Assembly (NCBI GenBank): GCA_937859895.1
Contig: CALMAV010000355.1
Span: 9,166-14,944, forward strand
From: an uncultured Bryobacterales bacterium
GTDB taxonomy: Bacteria; Acidobacteriota; Terriglobia; Bryobacterales; Bryobacteraceae
Direction of reading: 5' to 3'
DNA: 5,779 nucleotides
How positions within the stretch are numbered: the first letter of the stretch is position 1; each line of letters begins with the position of its first letter. The notes beneath the pieces are model-generated. The model worked only from the letters and a program-made list of their open reading frames with translations, did not search any database and was not told where the DNA came from. Made by a program: the position numbers and the translations under genes. Positions 1 through 5,677 of this stretch are shown here, in pieces.

Positions 1-602
1 GCGTAGTCGTGGTCTCGGGCCGCCGCCGCTCTGATTTGGAGCGTTGGTTAGGTACAATTCCAAACCTGGGACTGGCGCCCGAACACAGTGCGGTCTGGCG
101 TCTGCCCGGCAGCCAAACATGGCAGGGGGGCGAGGCAGACTCGGAGTGGAAAGAAAGTGTTAGGCCGATTCTGCGCCATTTTGTTGACCGGGTGCCGGGA
201 AGTCTGATCGAAGAGAAAGAGTTCGCGCTTGTCTGGCATTACCGGTTGGTCGAAGCCGAGATCGGTGAGTGGCTGGCCGCTGAACTGGTAGCGATGCTCG
301 ATGGCATGTTGGCTGAGACCGAGTTGCGCGCTTACCGTGGCAAGAAGATTGTAGAAGTTAAACCTATCTGGGCGAACAAGGGCAGCGTGGTGAGTGAGTT
401 GTTGCCTCAATACGGGAACGATGCGTTTGTACTGGGGATCGGCGACGATCGCACAGACGAGGACATGTTCGCCCAACTTCCTTCAAGCGCGTGGAGCGTG
501 CACGTAGGAGGCGAGCCAACCCAAGCGCGTTACAGCGTACCCGATCCTCAACGGGTTATTGCATTGCTGGAACAGCTGACGACCGTTGGTGCGCTCAAGT
601 GA
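1..602 (+). CDS. otsB: Trehalose-6-phosphate phosphatase domain, C-terminal part (5' end outside window)
   Basis: The reading frame is open from the left edge (first full codon at position 3) to TGA at 600-602, giving about 199 residues of a HAD-superfamily trehalose phosphatase, which removes phosphate from trehalose 6-phosphate to yield trehalose in the cytoplasm. HAD motif II is the VVSGR segment at 12-23. The cap-region segment EHSAVWRLPG follows, then the motif III lysine region (VKPIWANKG) and the acidic motif IV GDDRTDEDMF near codons 441-470. The nucleophile motif DxDGT must lie upstream of the window. The segment VRPILRHFVDRVPGSLIEEKEFALVW, spread over the cap, resembles the phosphatase half of fused synthase-phosphatase (OtsA-OtsB) proteins, so this is probably the tail of a bifunctional enzyme (inference; the N-terminus is not visible). 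EHS replaces the usual EHG. The gene converges on the receptor gene with a 24-base gap, in which I see no convincing terminator. Confidence 0.93.
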   Translation, partial: VVVVSGRRRSDLERWLGTIPNLGLAPEHSAVWRLPGSQTWQGGEADSEWKESVRPILRHFVDRVPGSLIEEKEFALVWHYRLVEAEIGEWLAAELVAMLDGMLAETELRAYRGKKIVEVKPIWANKGSVVSELLPQYGNDAFVLGIGDDRTDEDMFAQLPSSAWSVHVGGEPTQARYSVPDPQRVIALLEQLTTVGALK

Positions 603-626
603 GGATGGATGGAGCCGAGCGGACTT

Positions 627-1931
627 TTAAAAAGTGAAGCGGATTTGGAGCTCGATGCGCCGATTTGCCTGTAGCTGCCGGGGATAAACGGCGGCGCCAC
701 CACCAAAGTTGAACCCAGGCGCGAGACTACTAGCCTGCCCAAATTGAGCCGAACTCAGGTTTCCTTCCGGGACGCCGGCATTGAGATGATTGCTGATGTT
801 AACGGCTTGGGCGGAGACCACGATCCTGTAGCGGCTATCGCCTCCGTTCGAGGAAGTATCTTTTCCGTTTTGCGCATCGCCAGAGGCTTCTCCGAAGCCA
901 AAGGTTTTGCTCAGGCGAAAGCTGGCCGAGAAAAAGGCTGGCCCCTGTCCAAAGTTCCGGGCGATCAACGGTTGGCCAGGAGTTGGATTAAGCTGAAACG
1001 CGCCGTACCTTGTCACAATGACTCCGGGTTGGGTGGGGTCTGTGGCCAGAATCGGTCGTCCTGTGTACGGAATATCCGGATCCTGATACTGTCCTGTGAT
1101 GATGTTGAACGGACGGCTTGAGGACACGACAATAAATGGACTGAGACGCAAGCCCCAGGGTGCGTCTAACGAGCCGGTCAAAGTGAAGTTGTGGCGGATG
1201 TCTTTGACCGAGCGCCCCAGTTCATATGCGAGACTGTTTGGGTCCGCAGCAGGGTTCGTGGTCCCATCCGTGTCGCTACCTGCTTTATTCAGAACATAGT
1301 CGGCTGTAAGATTCACGCGTTTACTAAGGTGATTACTAACTTCAACCTTCAACTGCCGCTGAGTAAGAGTGCCACTTGAATCGAAAGTAAGAAATCGAGG
1401 GTTACTCTGCTGAAAAGGCGTAATATCAATTAGGAGTAAGTCGCGATAGGTTCTCGCTTCGGTAAGTGTAAGTGAAATCCGCGTCTTAAAAGGCAGCTGC
1501 TGTTCCAAGCTCACAGTGTCCTGCAAAGTTGTTGGAGCTTTTACATTCGGTCCTATTTGCACCGTATCTGCCGGCAGTCTGGAAGCGAGGAGGCTTGCTG
1601 TAGGAGATACAACAGGAAACAGATCTAAGACGGCGGGATCTGAAACTGTGTTGTGCCAGTGGGCGCGCTGGGAGTGACGTGCTTGAAGCACTAATGAAGC
1701 GTCTAACCGGTCGTAAAACAGCCCGACTCCCCCACGCAGAACAGTATGTGGATCTTTCGAAGCCTTAAATGGCGACCAAGCAAACGAAACCCGCGGGCCC
1801 AAATTGAGTTTGTCGTTAAGGTTGGTTTGCCTCTCATATCGAAGGCCTATCCCCAGCAGAAAATTGGGCCGAAGATGCCAATCATCCTGAGCCGACGTCA
1901 TACTGCCGCACATTGGCAAAAGGGTCGCCAC
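627..1931 (-). CDS. C-terminal beta-barrel part of the broken TonB-dependent receptor
   Basis: The frame opens at an ATG at 1931, but its first 14 residues (MATLLPMCGSMTS and one more) are only the other reading of the upstream half's coding sequence. The genuine receptor sequence starts at AQDDWHLRPN near 1892. It continues through GIGLRYERQ, LGPRVSFAWSPF, VLRGGVGLFYDR, IRHNFTLTGSLDAPWG and FFSASFRLSKTFGFGE to the last strand LQIRFTF and TAA at 629-627. These are typical extracellular-loop and strand sequences of Oar-type receptors. Without a signal peptide or plug this piece could not reach or function in the outer membrane alone, so I treat it as the stranded 3' half of the same gene rather than an independent protein. 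An automated annotation may list it as its own TonB-dependent receptor. Confidence 0.75.
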   Translation of the reverse strand: MATLLPMCGSMTSAQDDWHLRPNFLLGIGLRYERQTNLNDKLNLGPRVSFAWSPFKASKDPHTVLRGGVGLFYDRLDASLVLQARHSQRAHWHNTVSDPAVLDLFPVVSPTASLLASRLPADTVQIGPNVKAPTTLQDTVSLEQQLPFKTRISLTLTEARTYRDLLLIDITPFQQSNPRFLTFDSSGTLTQRQLKVEVSNHLSKRVNLTADYVLNKAGSDTDGTTNPAADPNSLAYELGRSVKDIRHNFTLTGSLDAPWGLRLSPFIVVSSSRPFNIITGQYQDPDIPYTGRPILATDPTQPGVIVTRYGAFQLNPTPGQPLIARNFGQGPAFFSASFRLSKTFGFGEASGDAQNGKDTSSNGGDSRYRIVVSAQAVNISNHLNAGVPEGNLSSAQFGQASSLAPGFNFGGGAAVYPRQLQANRRIELQIRFTF

Positions 1932-3585
1932 TATCGAAAGTCAAGCTGCTGGCCCCGCCTCCCAAGGACCGGATGGTAGCGGGCGAGAGTCCTTGCTTCT
2001 CAAACAAGAGAGTCCGGCGATATCGCTCCAAGGCAGAGAGCGGAACCGTGGTAGCCGTACCTTGAGCATTGAGTGAGGGAGTGTTGTCGGCATTCAGTAT
2101 GGGGCCAGAGCCTGCTAAAAATGAGAAAGTTCCGGCAAAGTTCTTAGTCAGAGTTTCTTCGTCTGTCTCGCCCCGAATCCGGATGCCTGCCCGCATAGAA
2201 TGACGGCCCGAGACATTCGAGAAATTATTTTGCAGCTCCCACTGGTTCTGGCGCAACGCGTCCAAGGCTGAGGAAGAACTGCCGCTGGTAAAGGCTTGAT
2301 CAACAGAAATGCCCGGGGTCAAACTATTCGCTCGGTAGTTTATGTTTGTTCGAAGGAACTGAAACTTAGTCACATCCACCATCTGCGATGTAAGTGTGGC
2401 GGTTTCGGAGACCTGCGTTGTTTGCTGCATGTTAGAGACTTTATAACCAGAGTCAGGCAGGGCGGAGCCACTTAGTCCCTCGTCCGGCAGCGAGTAACCC
2501 AGCGACGAGTAACGAACCATCAACGTGTTCGTTTTATTCAGCGTTAAATCCAACTGTGAACTCAATTGGAGACGCTTCTCGTAATCAGGTACATTCTCGA
2601 CTAACGGTACGGGTAAAAGAGAGGGACTGAGGATCGTGGCATTAATCGCATTTTTAAAATTGATCCGGGTGCTCTCAGCCGATACAAAGAATGCGGCCTT
2701 TTTGCCAAGTGGTCCTCCGAAATTACCGCCGAAGAGTTTAGAGGGGTTGGCTGGCAACGGTCTGGTGAAAGGGTTCGTGCTATCCCACCAGCCTGCATCG
2801 AAGTTGAGGTAGCCCTCTCCGTGGACCTCTCGCCCTCCGGCCTTTGTCTCCGCCTCGATGCGATTAGTCGCTGGGCGGTCGTTCTCAGCCGAAAAGGGAT
2901 TGTCGTTGATTCGGATCTCGCGAAGGTTCTCCTTGGGCGGCATCTGATTGTTGATGAATCCGTTTACAAATAGCTGCGGACCACTGGGCCCTAGCGCGGA
3001 CGGACCTGCTAACGCTTGCACCGCAGCAGCAAAGTCTGTGGGGTCATCCGGCAGTCCAGACAAGCCAGCGCCTTGCAACTGAATGGTGCTGGCACTGCTC
3101 TCCGGCTCGATGCTAAGAGGTTTATCGCCGGACACCACCACGATTTCCTGCTTCACGGGAGCAAGCTCAAGCTTGAAGTCCTGCTGTATGTTGCCCGAGG
3201 CAGCAACTCTAAAAGATCGTATATCGTACGGCTGAAACCCTTTGGCTTGCACATGAACCGAGTACGCGCCCGGAGTTAAGTTGTGCAGAGAGTAAACGCC
3301 GACTTTGTTGGACCGGGATCTTCTCGGGGCTTGGCCGGGAACCTCAAATAGGATGGTGGCTCCGGCAATCGGCGCACCGGTCAAATGTTTAATCTGGCCC
3401 TGGACGGTAGCGCCTTGCCCTTGAGCGAACAACGAAGAACACGTGATTAGTGCAACTAAAAGTAGTAAGGCAGCCTGCTGGCGGACTAAGTTCCAAAGAA
3501 GCACAGGAATGGTCAGCGACGATTCAACGAAGCTTGCCAACAACGGTCGTATCATATGCCGGGCCCGTGATTTTACGAGCTTCAT
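1882..3585 (-). CDS. N-terminal part of the broken TonB-dependent receptor (signal peptide, regulatory-like domain, plug, first barrel strands)
   Basis: This frame gives 567 residues from ATG at 3585. Residues 1-35 form an unusually long polar leader before the hydrophobic stretch AALLLLVALITCSSLFA, with likely signal peptidase I cleavage after residue 54 (LFA/QG). LITC is not a good lipobox. Residues 58-142 (VQGQI, GAPIAGATI, GVYSLHNLTPGAYSVHV, GFQPY) are a carboxypeptidase-regulatory-like beta-sandwich. Residues from about 165 to 300 form the plug, with LFVNGF, LREIRINDNPFSAE and the turn GGNFGGPLGKKAAFFVSAE that leads into the barrel. The rest is barrel strands up to DVGSG and a premature TGA at 1884-1882. 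No Shine-Dalgarno sequence precedes this ATG, nor the in-frame ATG at 3555 (residue 11) or GTG at residue 28. A shorter leader is therefore likely, but the start is undecided. Confidence 0.8.
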   Translation of the reverse strand: MKLVKSRARHMIRPLLASFVESSLTIPVLLWNLVRQQAALLLLVALITCSSLFAQGQGATVQGQIKHLTGAPIAGATILFEVPGQAPRRSRSNKVGVYSLHNLTPGAYSVHVQAKGFQPYDIRSFRVAASGNIQQDFKLELAPVKQEIVVVSGDKPLSIEPESSASTIQLQGAGLSGLPDDPTDFAAAVQALAGPSALGPSGPQLFVNGFINNQMPPKENLREIRINDNPFSAENDRPATNRIEAETKAGGREVHGEGYLNFDAGWWDSTNPFTRPLPANPSKLFGGNFGGPLGKKAAFFVSAESTRINFKNAINATILSPSLLPVPLVENVPDYEKRLQLSSQLDLTLNKTNTLMVRYSSLGYSLPDEGLSGSALPDSGYKVSNMQQTTQVSETATLTSQMVDVTKFQFLRTNINYRANSLTPGISVDQAFTSGSSSSALDALRQNQWELQNNFSNVSGRHSMRAGIRIRGETDEETLTKNFAGTFSFLAGSGPILNADNTPSLNAQGTATTVPLSALERYRRTLLFEKQGLSPATIRSLGGGASSLTFDSGDPFANVRQYDVGSG

Positions 3586-3845
3586 GCAAGGGTATGTAAG
3601 GAATGTTCAACAGTTACGGAAGGTGGATCGCTCTACAGCTTTAAGTGACGGAGTAACAAGAAGTCAGTAGTAGTCTAGCAAACAAATACCCTTTAATTAC
3701 GCTAAGTCGCTACTTCTGCTTTGGTTAGTAGTATTACTTGGCTGGAAAGTATCTGGGGCAGCATAAGAGGACAGCCTGGCATTGCCTAACTTTGTTTCGG
3801 CCCAGTCGAAATGGCCGACAGGGAGCATGGTTTTACAGTAGAACT
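3586..3845. other. Divergent intergenic region between the receptor and hicB-like genes
   Basis: This stretch of 260 bases separates the divergently transcribed receptor (minus) and HicB-like (plus) genes and holds no convincing gene. The HicB frame is open upstream to 3738, but those 36 extra residues (MAGKYLGQHK...) match nothing in the family and are best read as untranslated. The strip 3660-3740 is AT-rich and is the natural place for promoters. For the receptor a weak minus-strand pair TTGTTA (3659-3654) and TGTAGA (3637-3632) with 16-base spacing is possible. No HicA-like open frame (short, with a conserved histidine in a GSH motif) is seen on either strand. Confidence 0.6.
3738..3767 (+). 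promoter_or_regulatory. Weak sigma-70-like promoter candidate for the hicB-like/DUF2971 unit
   Basis: TTGGCT at 3738-3743 and CATAAG at 3762-3767 are separated by 18 bases and each matches the consensus hexamer at four of six positions. Transcription from here would start near 3774 and give a leader of about 70 bases that contains the start-codon hairpin. Matches of this quality are common by chance. Confidence 0.22.
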
Positions 3846-3852
3846 ATGCTCC
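3822..3852 (+). promoter_or_regulatory. Hairpin / inverted repeat enclosing the hicB-like start codon
   Basis: GGAGCATGGTTTT (3822-3834) pairs with AGAACTATGCTCC (3840-3852) around a five-base loop ACAGT. All 13 positions pair as RNA, two of them as G-U. The only purine-rich ribosome-binding-like stretch (GGGAG, 3821-3825) is partly in the left arm, and the ATG at 3846-3848 is in the right arm, so the folded form would hide the start codon. As DNA the same bases are an interrupted palindrome that could be an operator. The structure is seen directly; its role is inferred. Confidence 0.55.
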
Positions 3853-4106
3853 GGTATCATGTAGCGTTCTACCTGCCACGAATAGCCGGCGAGATGGTAG
3901 TCGCCGAAGCTCTCGACTTCCCAGGTGCGGTTACGCAAGGATTTGACTTGTCTGATGCAAGGCTAATGATTGCGAGCGCATTGGAAGACCTTGCACAAAT
4001 ACTTTTAGAGGAGGGTAAGCCGTTACCGGTGCCATCCAGCAGCTCAGATTCATCGGACGCTGACTTAATCGAATTAGTGCCACTTTCGGTTTATGCCGGG
4101 ACTTAA
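3846..4106 (+). CDS. HicB-family antitoxin-like protein, 86 residues, without a visible HicA partner
   Basis: From ATG at 3846 the product is 86 residues beginning MLRYHVAFYLP, the usual start of this HicB subgroup. Residues 18-35 (VVAEALDFPGAVTQGFDL) are the family's core strand-turn segment. Residues 36-60 (SDARLMIASALEDLAQILLEEGKPLP) form the helix and the GKPLP turn. Then come a serine-rich linker (64-70) and a last strand LIELVPLSVYAG. This is the partial RNase-H-like fold of HicB proteins, which in known pairs bind and neutralise the HicA mRNA interferase. There is no C-terminal DNA-binding helix-turn-helix or ribbon-helix-helix. The frame is open further upstream to 3738, but those residues are not family-like. 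No HicA gene lies on either side. A DUF2971 gene follows after 23 bases and is probably co-transcribed. No well-spaced ribosome-binding site is seen and the start lies within a hairpin. The family call is firm; the role as an antitoxin is inferred. Confidence 0.85.
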   Translation: MLRYHVAFYLPRIAGEMVVAEALDFPGAVTQGFDLSDARLMIASALEDLAQILLEEGKPLPVPSSSSDSSDADLIELVPLSVYAGT

Positions 4107-4115
4107 ATAAGATAG

Positions 4116-4129
4116 TTAACAGCTGTTAA
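4116..4129. repeat. Perfect 14-base palindrome TTAACAGCTGTTAA abutting the DUF2971 gene's first ATG
   Basis: The sequence is identical to its own reverse complement over all 14 bases and ends at the base before ATG 4130. It fills most of the 23-base gap between the two genes. It could be a binding site for a dimeric regulator or a chance palindrome. It has no loop and no T-run, so it is not a terminator. It also leaves no room for a Shine-Dalgarno sequence for ATG 4130. Confidence 0.5.
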
Positions 4130-4972
4130 ATGAGTCAAGCGGGGATGAGAAGAGCTGAAGTGAGGGCAAAAGGCGAAGACAAGTGGGCGTATGCTGGTGA
4201 TTCGGAATTTGCCAGTTTCTTTCACTACGAGCCATTTAAGGCCGAGTATCTGACAGATATATTGAAGAACCAACGGATTCATTGCTCCGATCCCAATAAC
4301 TTCAATGACCCCTGGGATTGCAAACCATGGTTCGATATAAGTGATTTGAGTGATCCGGACAAGCATCGTAATGCAGCTGATTGGTTTATTGAAAACCAGC
4401 TCGAAGGACCTAAGGGTGACTCTGATGATCAGAGGTTGAGAACAGATCCGGCGCTGCTACGGGATCTTATTAGTAGTTTCTCGCAAAATTTCGTTCAGCA
4501 TATTCGCAGCCGATGGGCGCTGTACTGCTTAACGCCTCATCCAGATTCAATCCTGATGTGGTCTCATTATGCCGAGAACCACAAGGGTATTTGCCTAGAA
4601 TTTCGCAATGACAATCCCACGATTCAAAGCGCGAAGCAAGTCATCTACCGCTCTAAGTATCCGGTTTGGCTGATCAACGAATCAAAAGAAAAAAGTTTGG
4701 AGCTTTTACTTACTAAGTCTGAAGTTTGGAGCTACGAAAAAGAGTACCGCCTTATCTGCCCTATTTGGAATAGGTTGAAGATTGAGCACCCACTGATTGT
4801 AAGGGACGGTTATCTGGCTTTACCTACTGGGGCACTAAAGTCAATCATCGTAGGCGCAAACGGGTCCCACGACGCGGTCGCAGAAATTGTGAAGCAGTAC
4901 GCGCCAGAAATGCCGATCAGGCGAGCAAGGCGTTCAGCCAATCAATTTGCGCTTTCCGTCACCCCGCCTTAG
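4130..4972 (+). CDS. DUF2971 domain-containing protein
   Basis: The product is up to 280 residues, a normal length for the DUF2971 family, whose biochemical role I do not know. The family pattern is complete. It opens with FFHYEPFKAEYLTDILKNQRIH (residues 30-51) and FNDPWD (58-63). YCLT (132-135) and ILMWSHYAENHKGICLEF (141-158) follow, then VIYRSKYP (171-178), VWSYEKEYRLI (199-209) and SIIVGANGSHD (238-248). The end is the usual basic strand-forming tail. There is no signal peptide or membrane segment, so it should be cytoplasmic. ATG 4130 has no ribosome-binding site. In-frame ATG 4145 or GTG 4160 (the latter preceded by GAGAAGAG at 4147-4154) are possible starts, and the domain itself begins only near residue 29. 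The gene is visibly more AT-rich than the trehalose gene and follows the HicB-like gene closely, suggesting one transcript and perhaps a shared function. The family call is confident; any toxin or defence role is inference from context. Confidence 0.85.
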   Translation: MSQAGMRRAEVRAKGEDKWAYAGDSEFASFFHYEPFKAEYLTDILKNQRIHCSDPNNFNDPWDCKPWFDISDLSDPDKHRNAADWFIENQLEGPKGDSDDQRLRTDPALLRDLISSFSQNFVQHIRSRWALYCLTPHPDSILMWSHYAENHKGICLEFRNDNPTIQSAKQVIYRSKYPVWLINESKEKSLELLLTKSEVWSYEKEYRLICPIWNRLKIEHPLIVRDGYLALPTGALKSIIVGANGSHDAVAEIVKQYAPEMPIRRARRSANQFALSVTPP

Positions 4973-5125
4973 ATTGCCTGCACTGTGCTTGCAACTTGAT
5001 TTAACATGATCATCTTTGCTCGCACATCTCAGCATTCAAGAGACGAAGGGAAACACCAAGCACCAGCTCAGTGCGCCTATACGTTGCATATGTGAGATGT
5101 CGGAACCACATGGCATTAGAGTACT

Positions 5126-5173
5126 GATCTTGACCACTGGGGCAAGGACGCTACGTCAGCGGTGACCAAGATC
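5126..5173. repeat. Imperfect inverted repeat
   Basis: GATCTTGACCACTG (5126-5139) and CGGTGACCAAGATC (5160-5173) are inverted copies matching at 11 of 14 positions, with the outer seven perfect and a two-base internal mismatch. One further mismatch becomes a G-U pair in RNA. The 20-base loop and lack of a following T-run argue against an intrinsic terminator. It lies about 150 bases past the DUF2971 stop. Confidence 0.35.
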
Positions 5174-5193
5174 TCCGAAGGCCCAGTCAGCTA

Positions 5194-5211
5194 ATCAATA
5201 CCGACTCGTCC
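5194..5211 (-). repeat. Short near-copy of the SDR gene 3' end
   Basis: ATCAATACCGACTCGTCC here matches ATCAATAACCAGACTCGTCC at 5699-5718 at every position once two single-base gaps are allowed. The latter encodes the GTSLVID segment of the SDR gene on the minus strand. The minus-strand frame around this copy reads QVFGRVGID and then a stop, which can be laid beside LVTGTSLVID of the SDR. It may be a remnant of a second, decayed SDR gene end, or chance. Confidence 0.3.
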
Positions 5212-5677
5212 GAACACCTGACGCTCGGCTTCATCAATGAAGGCATAGGCCGGGCTCATGATTTCGTTCGCTTGGGCATAATATCAGTTCCGTCGGCTAT
5301 TGCTGCGATGCTTGTGCTCTATCGATGGGGAAGATACAGTCAGCGAGGGAGATCGTAGCTGGCAATTATGGCCGGGTAAGAGTTCGAGGGCAGGCATGCA
5401 GCCACTCTTGTTACACCGGCGACTTCGCCTGGAACAACAATCATGATAGGCACAGAGAGCAACCGGAGCCGACCCTGTGGCACAGATGCCTAGACGCGCT
5501 CAAACTGAGATCACGCAATGGCCGAGGTGCAGGATCGGCAGCAATTCGATCTCGGGCGCAAGCATGGTGGCAAGCAGCGCCTGGCGCAGCAATGAATGTT
5601 CTCGATGGCGCACTCAGTATCAGCGCGGGCCTGCCGATACAAGCGGCTACCTGGTTCTCCCCGCCATAGTGCACTAA

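Larger units (their letters stand above)
627..3585 (-). pseudogene. TonB-dependent receptor, Oar-like with carboxypeptidase-regulatory-like domain, frameshifted
   Basis: Two minus-strand frames, 3585-1882 and about 1892-627, are consecutive parts of one outer-membrane receptor. The first ends NVRQYDVGSG followed by TGA. The second continues with AQDDWHLRPN and GLRYER, which is how this family normally reads on after a DVG-x-F sequence. Joined, the protein would be about 985 residues, within the usual size for such receptors. Order: long N-terminal leader and signal peptide, a beta-sandwich domain, plug, beta-barrel, and a terminal strand RIELQIRFTF ending in phenylalanine as outer-membrane barrels do. 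The role would be TonB-driven uptake of an unknown ligand, possibly a carbohydrate or oligomer. As it stands translation stops at the junction and would leave a barrel with only its first part. A sequencing error is possible, but the missing bases fit a short deletion better. No partner gene (SusD-like or TonB) is in the window. Confidence 0.85.
4973..5677. other. About 700 bases without a convincing gene; possible degenerate sequence
   Basis: No frame here gives a protein I recognise. A plus frame is open from 5134 to 5355 without a good start; its end would encode a hydrophobic stretch (LGIISVPSAIAAMLVLY) flanked by arginines. On the minus strand a short frame, about 5285-5194, reads AYAFIDEAERQVFGRVGID and a stop, overlapping the plus frame codon for codon. 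Between 5441 and 5677 the sequence is more GC-rich and has overlapping open frames on both strands, all of low-complexity, cysteine-, arginine- or alanine-rich composition typical of non-coding DNA. No tRNA, rRNA or CRISPR pattern is seen. Its makeup is consistent with decayed gene remnants, but I cannot name their source. Confidence 0.5.

Noticed and set aside
48..476. Minus-strand open frame of 142 codons opposite the trehalose phosphatase
   Set aside because: It lies wholly antisense to a gene with clear catalytic motifs and its translation resembles no protein family; it is a shadow of the codon bias on the plus strand.
603..640. Terminator between the convergent trehalose and receptor genes
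   Set aside because: ACTTTTAAAAAGT at 623-635 is an inverted repeat, but it is purely AT-rich at its centre, has no GC stem, and overlaps the receptor's last codons.
744..1379. Plus-strand open frames opposite the receptor barrel
   Set aside because: They are antisense to well-conserved receptor sequence and have no domain-like content.
1882..1931. Programmed ribosomal frameshift joining the two receptor halves
   Set aside because: The change needed is +1 or -2 at GTC GGC TCA GGA TGA. There is no slippery run or stimulatory structure I can see, and two expected residues are missing as well, so a mutation is the simpler explanation.
3738..3845. N-terminal extension of the HicB-like protein from an upstream ATG
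   Set aside because: The 36 added residues do not resemble the family, and MLRYHVAFYLP at 3846 is the normal beginning of this subgroup.
5371..5395. tRNA T-loop-like GTTCGAG
   Set aside because: The flanking bases do not form a T-stem, and no acceptor, D or anticodon arm could be found around it.
5441..5677. Overlapping open frames on both strands as small genes
   Set aside because: All have shuffled, cysteine-, arginine- or alanine-rich translations, no ribosome-binding sites and no recognisable motif; they follow from the local GC content.
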